Shown piece by piece: positions 1 to 6,999 of a stretch of 64,000 nucleotides of DNA. Every line of letters starts with the position of its first letter. Within the stretch, counting starts at the first letter, position 1. Position numbers and translations under genes: made by a program. This DNA is from an uncultured Clostridia bacterium (lineage in GTDB: Bacteria; Bacillota; Clostridia; Oscillospirales; Oscillospiraceae): assembly GCA_946412355.1 (NCBI GenBank), contig CAMKGX010000001.1, positions 1 to 64,000 of the forward strand. Reading direction: 5' to 3'. The notes beneath the pieces were generated by a model, which made no database searches, was not told the DNA's origin, and worked only from the letters and a program-made list of their open reading frames with translations.

Positions 1-468
1 CGTCACGGCGGCCTCGAAAGTCCGTGCAACTGGCCTTTTCAGCCCGGTATTTGTAAATGTGCCGCCTGTTTTCTCTGTAAGAAAACAAATACATCTGCTG
101 CTATTATCTACGAGGTGACGGTTTCGTTTGTGCATACACCCGTTATAGTAATCTTGTGATGTATATACTACTTTGTTAGCAGCCTTCATTATCCGGTTGT
201 ATTCTTCAATATCTTCTTGCTTCCAGCCCCTGGTTTGCGTTTTACAGGGTAGGACAAGGATAAACTTAATCTGTGGATAGTCTTTTTTCAGATTTAATAC
301 TGTCTGCGCAGCAAGAGTATCAAATCCCAAGGCTCCGCCAGCACCGAAATACAGATAGCCGTCCTTAATACTTGCAATAACAGCATCCCTCAGCCGTTGG
401 GTCACGCTCTCCAGTTGATCCAACGGTATTTTTCTATGGCCGGTAAAGCAACAAGTTTGATTTATCAT
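1..468 (-). CDS. SLOG-family (DUF1273/YpsA-like) protein, 3' end beyond window
   Basis: Translation from ATG 468 leftwards runs open for 156 codons to the window edge, so the C-terminus is missing. It begins MINQTCCFTGHRKIP and continues with YLYFGAGGALGFDTLAAQ. The pairing of an N-terminal CFTGHR motif with a GGALGFDT nucleotide-binding loop is typical of the SLOG/DUF1273 (YpsA-like) Rossmann family. SLOG proteins are thought to bind nucleotide-derived ligands and often sit in mobile elements and defence islands; the ligand here is unknown. GAGGGC lies upstream of the start. The gene is divergent from the XRE regulator at 618, and the two probably share the AT-rich spacer. The family call is confident, the biological role is not. 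Confidence 0.8.
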   Translation of the reverse strand, partial: MINQTCCFTGHRKIPLDQLESVTQRLRDAVIASIKDGYLYFGAGGALGFDTLAAQTVLNLKKDYPQIKFILVLPCKTQTRGWKQEDIEEYNRIMKAANKVVYTSQDYYNGCMHKRNRHLVDNSSRCICFLTEKTGGTFTNTGLKRPVARTFEAAVT

Positions 469-617
469 CGTTCAGCCCTCAGCCAGTGCTCAAAGGCACT
501 ACTTTCCACAATTATAATACTTATAGTATACACCGCAGGGCAAACAATATCAATGGTCTATGGAAAAACAGTTCCAATATTTATAGACTATATTCAGAAC
601 ATAATGAGGTGCCTAGA
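469..617. promoter_or_regulatory. AT-rich divergent promoter region between SLOG and XRE genes
   Basis: This 149-bp spacer separates two divergent starts. It is AT-rich, with TATAAT-like boxes on both strands around 505-530 and a dyad-like run, TATAATACTTATAGTATA. An XRE regulator encoded on one side makes autoregulation here likely. I could not assign one clear -35/-10 pair. Confidence 0.4.
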
Positions 618-962
618 ATGAGTGAGATAGCAAAGACAGTTGGTCAACGAATAAGAAGTTACAGACTTCAATTGGGATTCAGCCAGGAAAAGGTAGCTGA
701 GCTTTCCGGTTGCCATCCAACGTATATAGGACAGGTCGAGCGCGGTGAGAAAAATGCGACTCTTGAGAGCATCGAGAAGATTGCTGCAGCAATAGATGTT
801 CCTCTCTCAAAGCTCTTCGATAAGATTGGATGCACACCGGATGACGGCACAGATATCCCCGCAAAATGCTATGAGCTTCTACTGACAAAGAGCAAATCAG
901 AACAAGAGCAAATCTACCGAATAATCCTCGAATTAGACAAATACAAGGACATTCATATATAA
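618..962 (+). CDS. XRE-family helix-turn-helix regulator
   Basis: A 114-aa protein starting MSEIAKTVGQRIRSYR, chosen because GAGGT lies 8 bases upstream; an in-frame upstream ATG at 486 has no ribosome site and would add unrelated residues. Residues 5-65 are a canonical XRE/Cro HTH (LGFSQEKVAELSG, then HPTYIGQVERGEKN, then LESIEKIAAAIDVPLSKLF). The C-terminal half is a short helical tail rich in Lys and Glu, perhaps for dimerisation. It is divergent from the SLOG gene, so it probably represses the shared spacer. The DNA-binding role is confident and the target inferred. Confidence 0.85.
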   Translation: MSEIAKTVGQRIRSYRLQLGFSQEKVAELSGCHPTYIGQVERGEKNATLESIEKIAAAIDVPLSKLFDKIGCTPDDGTDIPAKCYELLLTKSKSEQEQIYRIILELDKYKDIHI

Positions 963-964
963 GT

Positions 965-982
965 GCCACCCATTTGGGTGGC
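965..982 (+). terminator. short hairpin after XRE gene
   Basis: GCCACCC and GGGTGGC form a 7-bp stem around ATTT directly after the XRE stop codon. The tail is only weakly T-rich (ATTTGCTGTT), so it may serve as a weak or bidirectional terminator between the XRE gene and the convergent CHAP remnant. Confidence 0.4.
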
Positions 983-990
983 ATTTGCTG

Positions 991-1292
991 TTAATAGGCA
1001 GGAATCCCATAGCCCAGGATTTCGTTGTAGCCTACAGCATAATGGTTTTCTCGGCAGCTATCACCTGAGTTTCCTTCGACCGTGTAGACAATGCCGTCCT
1101 CTACCCGTTCAACGATACCGGTATGATCGGATTCGCCGTCCTGCGGGCCGGAGCTGCCCTTGTTATCCCAATCGAAAGATAATCATACCGGGTGCCGGTT
1201 CGATATCGTTTTCTGCCCACTGGCCACGATCTTTGAACCAGTTGACGCCATTTACGCAGCCTGCGTATTTGGGAATGACGGCACGACCAGGG
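991..1292 (-). pseudogene. CHAP-domain lysin remnant, frameshifted, N-terminus missing
   Basis: Read leftwards, one frame gives AVIPKYAGCVNGVNWFKD and then PAPGMIIF. After a shift near 1173-1178 another frame continues FDWDNKGSSGPQDGESDH, TGIVERVEDGIVYTVEGN and ends EILGYGIPAY-stop. Together these match the C-terminal part of CHAP amidohydrolases carried by Tn916/ICE-type elements, including the GC-VNGVNW and SDHTGIVE blocks that hold the catalytic Cys and His. Two bases appear to be missing in the TTTCGA stretch, and nothing upstream of about 1292 continues the domain. I read it as a dead remnant of a conjugative-element cell-wall hydrolase. Confidence 0.7.
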
Positions 1293-1391
1293 GCGAAGAG
1301 ATAAAAAATAGCAGCAGGGAAGGGTAGTGGATTACTCTTCCTTGCTGTTATTTTGACACTTCCCAGGGCTAAAGCCGGGGGAATTCTTGGC

Positions 1392-2117
1392 TCAGCGGCC
1401 AACTGATTCCGTCGGCAAGACATCTTTCAAATACGCTTTGACCCTTACATACACCTCGTCAAACGGCGGCTTGTTCACTCCACCGGTGAATCGGAACTTT
1501 TCATAGGCGTGTCTCAGTTCTTCATCTGCGCCAAGGAAACCGTGGAAATCCTCCAGGATTTTGCCGCTGCTGCGCAGCGTTTGCTGCAGGCGATCCAGGT
1601 CAAGCTCGAACACCTGAGACAAATAGTACAGATCCACAACATCCTTGATTCTTCGGAACACCTTGTCAGTTGAGATCGCAGAAATCTTATCTGCCAACAT
1701 TTGATCGGGAGATATCCCGCGGAACCGAAGCCCCGCCACCTCATAGATTCGGGCCGGCTGCACCGGGCGGTTCACATCCATATCTATTGTAAAAAGAATC
1801 TCTCCCGTGCTGGGATCGGATAGTTCAAATCCAGCAGAGCGACCCTCACCGTACATCCTGTATAGATCCACATGGAGATTGATTCCGTTTTTCTGTAGAG
1901 CGGCCTCCAGCGACTCGACCAACTGCTCAGCAGACGGCGGTGAATCCGAGTACCAGTTTGCGTCAATATCCGCGGTATGGCGGATTTCATCGGGAAAGCC
2001 GGCCTCCAGCAGACAGGCTTTCAGCACCATCGCTCCTTTGAAATCAATGGGGATACCGCTGCTGAAAACTGCGTTCATCACAGCATACATCAATTTTTCC
2101 TCTGCGGATAGATTCAT
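1392..2117 (-). CDS. AbiEii-like nucleotidyltransferase, probable toxin of a TA pair
   Basis: A 241-aa protein starting MNLSAEEKLMYAVMNAVF at ATG 2117, preceded by AGAGGGTG. Residues 46-52 read RHTADID, the R-x-T-x-D-x-D signature of the AbiEii/AbiGii nucleotidyltransferase fold, following a helix with Lys33. The middle part (GLRFRGISPDQMLADKISAI, then RRIKDVVDLYYLSQ) matches the helical K-x-x-R-x-K-D-x-x-D-L block of the family. AbiEii-type enzymes are toxins of type IV toxin-antitoxin/abortive-infection systems. The start lies 13 bp after the stop of the upstream HTH gene, giving the usual antitoxin-then-toxin order. Toxicity is inferred from family and context. Confidence 0.75.
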   Translation of the reverse strand: MNLSAEEKLMYAVMNAVFSSGIPIDFKGAMVLKACLLEAGFPDEIRHTADIDANWYSDSPPSAEQLVESLEAALQKNGINLHVDLYRMYGEGRSAGFELSDPSTGEILFTIDMDVNRPVQPARIYEVAGLRFRGISPDQMLADKISAISTDKVFRRIKDVVDLYYLSQVFELDLDRLQQTLRSSGKILEDFHGFLGADEELRHAYEKFRFTGGVNKPPFDEVYVRVKAYLKDVLPTESVGR

Positions 2118-2130
2118 GTCATCACCCTCT

Positions 2131-2781
2131 TTAACTATTATAATAGTGGATGGCTTCATCCGCCAGTTTTGAAAATGCTTCCTCGTACTCGGGGGGAGGG
2201 AACAATCCCGCAAAGCTGCTGCCGTTTTTGTAGTAATAACGACTGAGTGCTTCTGTAATGCCCTGCATATCCAAAATGGGTTCATTGGCAAGTGCATCGG
2301 CAATTGTCCGGTTGAAGTCCGTATAGCGCAGGCCGTTCTTTTCCTGCACATGGTAGGAACTCACATGATCGCCGAGTACGACTACGCCGTTAAACCTCGA
2401 CAGGGAATCATCTCCGTAGACCCATACGATGTATTCATCGCTTCTGCCCCCGAAGCTTCCCTGGCACATGAGCGCCTCATCCAGAGCAAAGATAATCGGT
2501 TGGCCAATCTGCTCGCCCACCGCTCTCAGCCATGAAAGGGAGCCAATGAAATCGCTCCGCTTCGGAAGATCCACCTTCTTTGGATCATACTTCGGAAGTG
2601 CAACGGTCCTGCGATTCACAAGGTCCGCCCTTACACGGTCCTCCAGAAGACTTTTAATGTATGCAGGAGGCACACGCGCACCGGCCTCCCAGTTCTGAAT
2701 GGTGCGAAACGGAATGTGATATCGTTCGGCAAACTCGCTCTGAGTTTCACCAAGACGATTTCTCATCTCACGAATATCCAT
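2131..2781 (-). CDS. HTH-domain protein, probable antitoxin/autoregulator
   Basis: A 216-aa protein from ATG 2781 (GAGGTG six bases upstream); a GTG three codons earlier overlaps that ribosome site and is less likely. Residues 5-45 form an HTH (GETQSEFAERYHIPFRTIQNWE, quoted in part: SEFAERYHIP, RTIQNWEAGARVPP). The rest, including EQIGQPIIFALDEALMC and RFNGVVVLGDHVSSYHV, is a domain I do not recognise. It is followed after 13 bp by the AbiEii-like nucleotidyltransferase and preceded by a perfect 19-bp palindrome inside its promoter, so it very probably represses its own operon. Classical AbiEi antitoxins have a winged-helix rather than an XRE-like HTH, so this may be a different pairing. Confidence 0.65.
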   Translation of the reverse strand: MDIREMRNRLGETQSEFAERYHIPFRTIQNWEAGARVPPAYIKSLLEDRVRADLVNRRTVALPKYDPKKVDLPKRSDFIGSLSWLRAVGEQIGQPIIFALDEALMCQGSFGGRSDEYIVWVYGDDSLSRFNGVVVLGDHVSSYHVQEKNGLRYTDFNRTIADALANEPILDMQGITEALSRYYYKNGSSFAGLFPPPEYEEAFSKLADEAIHYYNS

Positions 2782-2801
2782 TTGAATCACCTCGCCCCAT
2801 C

Positions 2802-2830
2802 ATAATACACCCATTGGGTGTATATGTCAA
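2802..2830 (-). promoter_or_regulatory. SigA promoter with a 19-bp palindromic operator in its spacer
   Basis: On the minus strand TTGACA (2825-2830) and TATTAT (2802-2807) are 17 bp apart. The palindrome ATACACCCATTGGGTGTAT (2805-2823) fills the spacer and overlaps the -10 box. A repressor bound there would block RNA polymerase. The first gene of the operon encodes an HTH protein, its likely ligand. Confidence 0.75.
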
Positions 2831-3148
2831 CAAGGAACGCACGCAACCTCCCAATCTTCGCCAGTAACCCTAAGTCAATATCCGTGCTGACGCAGGGGGT
2901 AGATTGCAGAAAAACAGCAGCATGGAAAGGCGGTTTCCGAAGCTGGAAGGAGGCGTGTTGCAGCAAACAAACCGGGAAAACGGAAGGCTTAGGGTGTTAA
3001 TCCCGTTGACCGTCGCACCGGCGTCTGCTACAATAATTCACATAGGGTTATTGTTATTCGTCGCCCTGTATGGAATTACACAGGGCAAGGACGAATACCC
3101 CTTTGTCGCGGAATAACCGGGGAAACCGCTTTTTGAAAGGAGTCGTTT
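2831..3148. promoter_or_regulatory. 318-bp gap with promoter and structured leader
   Basis: There is no convincing gene in this stretch. A promoter for the downstream ATPase lies at 3006-3034: TTGACC, 17 bp, TACAAT. The transcribed leader then contains an inverted repeat: 3055-3069 (TATTCGTC GCCCTGT) pairs with 3080-3097 (ACAGGGC, bulge AAG, GACGAATA). GCGG and CCGC near 3107-3126, followed by TTTTT, could form a second, weaker hairpin just before the AAGGAG ribosome site, suggesting an attenuator-like leader. Confidence 0.5.
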
Positions 3149-3832
3149 ATGAAAACCGCAGACACGATTTTGAGAGACGTGAGCAAGAATCCACATAACT
3201 TGGTGAAAACAGGTTTCTCTCGGCTGGATGAAATGGCATTCTTAACGGAGGGAAACATCAGCCTTGCGGCGGGAAGACCGGGCATGGGAAAAACCATGCT
3301 GGCCGCCAATATTGCAGCGAACCTGATCATGCAAAGGGCGGAAGTCTGCTATATCTCTCCGGAGCATCCGGCGAAAGAAATCGTTGACCGGGTGCTCGCA
3401 GCGGGAAAGGCGTCAGAAGACCGACTGCCATACTTATATGTGGACGATACGCCATATACAGCCCTCAAGGGAAGAACTTTACTGGAAAAGATCAGATCCG
3501 AATGTCCCAATGTAAAACTCATCATTATCGACTATATCCAGTTGATCGGGACAAGCCTGATCCAGTGGCTCTGTGATGCTTTCCCCACGGCGGCCGTTTT
3601 GGTGTTGAGCCAGGTCAGCAGAGCTGTGGAGTTCCGGGAGGAACACAGGGTAAGTCTTGCTGACATTGCGGATATCAATGATATGGCTCCGTATCTATAC
3701 TGTATCGCTTCCCTCTATCGGGATGATTACTATAACGACTCTGACGAGCCGAACCATACGATGGAGGTCACTGATCTCAGAACGAGGCAGAGCGCCGTAT
3801 TGATGGTTGACGGACACTCCCTGCATGATTGA
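3149..3832 (+). CDS. Stand-alone DnaB/RecA-like ATPase domain protein
   Basis: A 227-aa protein with GAAAGGAG ahead of the start. It opens like the C-terminal helicase domain of DnaB (LVKTGFSRLDEMAFLTEGNI), has a Walker A loop GRPGMGKT at 42-49, a Walker B strand LIIIDYIQLIG near 125-135, and a sensor strand VLVLSQVSR. The DnaB N-terminal primase-binding domain is absent, and the total length is about half of a replicative helicase. Such cut-down proteins occur in mobile elements, but whether this one unwinds DNA or is only a P-loop ATPase cannot be told. It has its own promoter (3006-3034) and a structured leader. Confidence 0.75.
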   Translation: MKTADTILRDVSKNPHNLVKTGFSRLDEMAFLTEGNISLAAGRPGMGKTMLAANIAANLIMQRAEVCYISPEHPAKEIVDRVLAAGKASEDRLPYLYVDDTPYTALKGRTLLEKIRSECPNVKLIIIDYIQLIGTSLIQWLCDAFPTAAVLVLSQVSRAVEFREEHRVSLADIADINDMAPYLYCIASLYRDDYYNDSDEPNHTMEVTDLRTRQSAVLMVDGHSLHD

Positions 3833-3948
3833 TCGTAAGAGAAAGCCTGATTGAATCTATAAAAGAGTATCAATGACAAACGATAAAGATTGGTATACAA
3901 TGCTGTCAAAGCCAAAATCTTTTAATTATCAAAAAGGAGATAATTACT
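3833..3948 (+). promoter_or_regulatory. AT-rich intergenic region with possible promoter
   Basis: An AT-rich 116-bp spacer. ATGACA followed at near-consensus spacing by TATACAAT at about 3894-3901 could drive the next gene, which has AAAGGAG seven bases before its ATG. Confidence 0.3.
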
Positions 3949-4611
3949 ATGGGAAAATGTCGTGTATGTTGGATCGATCTTACTCTATATGGTGATCACA
4001 GAGGAAAAATTCACGAAATTACAGCGGAGTATAAATCTGTGGCCGCGACAATTGAAAAGATCCTGAATCTGGACAAGGCGGATTCCTTTATGCTCATGGT
4101 GACCAACGCGGGCGGAAATGATCGAAATGCAAGAATGCCGGAGTATGAATTCGTACTTGAGGATCTGTTGCGCAGTCTCAGAGATAAGGATTCTTTCCTA
4201 TATAGGGATGTGTTTTTGAAGCTGGCGGAAGAGGATCACTTTTCTGAAAGCCAACTGCCGGTATATCTGAGCCGTGCGCTTCTTTCTGTTCTCGCTGACG
4301 CATTCAGCGGAAGATTACATTTCACCGGCGGTGAAAAGGAATTCGGGCATTATACGGCATCGCTGAAAGCCGATATGCTGCCGGACGCTTTCACCGAGGC
4401 TGAAGAATACCGGTTTGAGTTTTTTGCTCCGCAAAAGGATGTGCCAAAAGAGATTGAACGTATATCCCAACTGGATCCGTATACGATTGTGAAGTACATC
4501 CTGCCGATTTTCTACCGTGGGCTAAAATACGACGCAGCGACCGGAGTATGTATCAACCCCAATGGAGCTTCTGTCAGAAACATCGGCGATTATTCCATCG
4601 GAAAAGATTGA
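3949..4611 (+). CDS. Hypothetical protein
   Basis: A 220-aa soluble, acidic protein with a strong ribosome site (AAAAAGGAGATAATTACT before ATG). It has no signal peptide or membrane segment. Visible blocks are KCRVCWIDLTLYGDHRGKIH at the N-terminus, MLMVTNAGGNDRNARMPEYE in the middle and PYTIVKYILPIFYRGLKYD near the end. I do not recognise the family. It lies between the DnaB-like ATPase and a frameshifted DUF4116 gene in the same direction, in mobile-element context. Confidence 0.6.
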   Translation: MGKCRVCWIDLTLYGDHRGKIHEITAEYKSVAATIEKILNLDKADSFMLMVTNAGGNDRNARMPEYEFVLEDLLRSLRDKDSFLYRDVFLKLAEEDHFSESQLPVYLSRALLSVLADAFSGRLHFTGGEKEFGHYTASLKADMLPDAFTEAEEYRFEFFAPQKDVPKEIERISQLDPYTIVKYILPIFYRGLKYDAATGVCINPNGASVRNIGDYSIGKD

Positions 4612-4643
4612 CGATAAGCTATTGTACAAAGAGGATGAGTAAG

Positions 4644-4987
4644 ATGACGGACTTTGAAAAAAGCGGGAAGAATACGGCATCCCCATAGGGATGGAGGGAG
4701 ACCGGAAAGTCGTTCTGGCTGCCGTGGAGATCGACGGATTGGCTTTGCAGTTTGCCTCTGAGGAGCTGCGCAATGACAAGGAGGTTGTCCTAACCGCCGT
4801 GAAAAATGCCCCGGATGCCCTGCCATATGCTTTGGAGACACTGCGAAAGGATCCGGATATTATTGCGGCAGCCGAGGAAGATGAACCGATATTGGAAGAC
4901 ACACCGGAGGAATTGCCCAGCGATATGCCGGATGATAGCGTACGGGAAAATCTGACACGGGCGTGGGAAAACGTTGAGCTGCCTTAG
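4644..4987 (+). pseudogene. DUF4116-repeat protein with a one-base frameshift
   Basis: ATG 4644 follows GAGGATG and reads MTDFEK, then a stop after 14 codons. One base short of frame, a continuous reading gives REEYGIPIGMEGDRKVVL onwards. It contains two DUF4116-type repeats (DRKVVLAAVEIDGLALQFAS and DKEVVLTAVKNAPDALPYA) and ends AWENVELP. The shift falls in a run of six A (4657-4662); seven A would restore MTDFEKKREEYG. It is either a recent inactivation, a sequencing error in a homopolymer, or a slippage site. DUF4116 repeats have no established biochemical function. Confidence 0.65.
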
Positions 4988-5000
4988 TGCATTCAGAAAA

Positions 5001-5294
5001 ATGCCCATGGATTTTTGCCCGTCCGGATGTAAGCTGAATGAACTCAATGCCGCACGCTGCCTATGCGAGGATCTGCTCTTAGAGATCAACGAGGGCATGC
5101 CAGGTTATTACGCGGAGGAAAGCTTTGTCATTCTTCGGGGCTGTGTTCCGCATGCCGGCTTCTCTGAAATCTCGGCAGATATGAGTTGCTATGAAAGCTT
5201 TCGGTATGCGTATGATGAGGTCGTTGGGGAATTTGACAACTGGTTCAGAGATTGGAGGGCACAGTACTATTCCCTGCGATACAATATGGAATAG
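5001..5294 (+). CDS. Hypothetical small protein
   Basis: An open frame ending YYSLRYNME-stop, beginning MPMDFCPSGCKLNELNAARC if the ATG at 5001 is used; a TTG at 4974 would extend it upstream across the end of the DUF4116 reading frame. Neither start has a clear ribosome site, so it may depend on translational coupling or be the tail of a longer broken gene. It is rich in Cys, Tyr and acidic residues, with no recognised domain. Coding is plausible rather than certain. Confidence 0.4.
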   Translation: MPMDFCPSGCKLNELNAARCLCEDLLLEINEGMPGYYAEESFVILRGCVPHAGFSEISADMSCYESFRYAYDEVVGEFDNWFRDWRAQYYSLRYNME

Positions 5295-5435
5295 GGGTAG
5301 AGTATGAAAGCGAGCTCTGCCGCTGTTCTGTACCATAAGCGGTGCATATGCCCTTGTTCACAATAATTTAATAGGATTAGCTCTTTACAAGCCCTCATAT
5401 TTTGTGTATCATTACTCTACCGAGTAGTTCTTCAC

Positions 5436-5476
5436 GAAACGACAGATGACCGTCTGTCGTTTCTTTTTTTCTTTTT
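5436..5476 (+). terminator. Rho-independent terminator
   Basis: GAAACGACAGA (5436-5446) pairs perfectly with TCTGTCGTTTC (5453-5463) and is followed by a long T-rich tract. It closes the run of genes from the ATPase to the small hypothetical. Confidence 0.9.
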
Positions 5477-5534
5477 AGGAGAAAAAGAAACTTTTGACGT
5501 ACAAACACACCATTTTATGAAAAAGGAGAAAAAC

Positions 5535-6365
5535 ATGGAGAACTCAAACATCGTATTGCTGAAGCATCATTTTGTGAACTTCCAGGACGTGAAAAACACC
5601 GCTTTCTATCGAAATCAGTGCCCCGACATTGATGACCGGATCATTATCGACGTGACCTCGCGTGTAGTACGGGATAAGGAATTCTTGAAAGAACACCCCA
5701 ATTTTCCCAAGGAGATCTCCCCCATGTACGCCGGTCCTGTCCACACGCCGGACGGCATGATTTCCAACACTTTTGAGCATTTTTGGCAGCCCAGCAAGGT
5801 GTACCCTTGTTTCGTAAAGGATGGGAAGGTTCTGCCGGAATTCTTTGAGTGGAGAAACAAATGGTTTACCAAAACCGAAGTTGGGAACAAGAAGGATAGC
5901 CGGTATCCCTGTCAGGAGCTGGGGTATCAGAACAGCGATGCCCTCTTTACCATGGGGTACGAAAACGGAGAGTACGTCCCCATGCCCTACCTGTTGGCCC
6001 GGAAAAAGATGTACTTCCCTATCTACGCCGCTCTGATTGCGGGTACAGAGTCCTATCGCTGGATCAAATCTCTGATAGATTCCGGAAAGAAAATCGCTCT
6101 ACTGGACTTCGACGGCTACAATTACGATAGCGAGGAGGCTATGAGGAAACAGTATGTTTCGTATCTCAATAAGTGTAAGAGAGAAAAGGTTGAGCCGAAA
6201 TATGACGAGAGCGACTTTTTGAAGATCAAGTGCGTGAAGGATGTGGTGAACTGTCCGTTCCTGCTGGCCGGCCACGGCTTCGCCATCAAGATGTTGTTAC
6301 AGGGTGATATCGTGGTGAACGAGGACGGAACTGTCACCGACATCACCGGTGTCCTGGCCGATTAA
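5535..6365 (+). CDS. Uncharacterised protein, possibly DUF6939/NADAR-like
   Basis: A 276-aa protein. ATG 5535 is chosen because GGAG lies 7 bases upstream; the earlier ATG at 5517 would bury that site. Features are DDRIIIDVTSRVV near residue 35, SNTFEHFWQPSKVYP near 85, LLARKKMYFPIYAALIAG near 155 and LAGHGFAIKMLL near 250. The order of a VTS strand, an EHFWQ..KV helix, an ARK.YFP.Y helix and a C-terminal AHG/GHG helix reminds me of DUF6939/NADAR-type proteins, which act on ADP-ribose or related nucleotides. That is memory-based and weak. No signal peptide or membrane segment. It stands alone between a terminator and a hairpin. Confidence 0.45.
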   Translation: MENSNIVLLKHHFVNFQDVKNTAFYRNQCPDIDDRIIIDVTSRVVRDKEFLKEHPNFPKEISPMYAGPVHTPDGMISNTFEHFWQPSKVYPCFVKDGKVLPEFFEWRNKWFTKTEVGNKKDSRYPCQELGYQNSDALFTMGYENGEYVPMPYLLARKKMYFPIYAALIAGTESYRWIKSLIDSGKKIALLDFDGYNYDSEEAMRKQYVSYLNKCKREKVEPKYDESDFLKIKCVKDVVNCPFLLAGHGFAIKMLLQGDIVVNEDGTVTDITGVLAD

Positions 6366-6399
6366 ACCGAGAACAATTAACTTTCGTATATCACAACAA

Positions 6400-6436
6400 G
6401 GACAAGCGAATGGGCTTACTGCCCATTCGCTTGTCC
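6400..6436. terminator. Perfect 16-bp hairpin without a T-tract
   Basis: GGACAAGCGAATGGGC (6400-6415) pairs perfectly with 6421-6436 around the loop TTACT. It follows the stop at 6365 but lacks the run of T expected of an intrinsic terminator. It could act as an RNA 3'-end stabiliser or be a remnant of a mobile-element end. Confidence 0.5.
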
Positions 6437-6528
6437 CAAAGTTGGTACACGTTTATAAAGTAATAATATCATTAGTTGAACTTTTAATCTTTATATGCTA
6501 CCATAGAGAAAATGTCGGAGGTGTTGCT

Positions 6529-6919
6529 ATGCTCTACCTTTCCAAATCCAAATACTGCGGACTGTGTGGCGGAGGCATTCCCCGACCTTTCGGAGCATCT
6601 GCTGAATATCCGGGACAATATGGTGGATCTGCTGGTACCGTTTCGATCCGGGCATTACTATAACCGCGCCATGGGTGGCTCGTTCTCCATCAAGAGCGTT
6701 CTGCCCGCCATGTTCCCGGACGATCCTGAGCTGGACTATCACAATCTGGATGGCGTCCACAACGGCAGTGAGGCCATGACCATCTTCCCGAAAATCAAGG
6801 ATATGCCGCCTGAAGAGCGGGAAAATACCCGCCGCAATCTGCTCAAATACTGTGAACTGGACACCTACGCCATGGTCAAGGTGTGGGAGAAGTTGGAACG
6901 GGTTGTAGGAGGAAGATAG
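6529..6919 (+). pseudogene. DUF2779 gene with a large internal deletion
   Basis: The start (ATG 6529 after GGAGGTG) reads MLYLSKSKYCG, the conserved N-terminus of DUF2779 proteins. The frame is then lost. From about 6560 another frame gives DCVAEAFPDLSEHLLNIRDN, FSIKSVLPAMFPDDPELDY and YCELDTYAMVKVWEKLERVV, which is the C-terminal end of the same family (a DnaQ-like exonuclease region). Several hundred codons between these pieces are missing. The 5' end, ribosome site and 3' end survive, so this is a deletion relic rather than a short gene. Confidence 0.7.
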
Positions 6920-6999
6920 GAGAACAATGAAATAGTAACCGTTTGTCACATTACACATTAATTGAACAGGAAAAATTGCTTTTTAAGGGAGGAATACAA

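Noticed and set aside
1355-1392. IS200/IS605-type end hairpin (CAGGGCTAAAGCCGGGGG)
   Set aside because: The motif recalls IS605 right ends, but the stem is short and imperfect and no tnpA or tnpB fragment is nearby.
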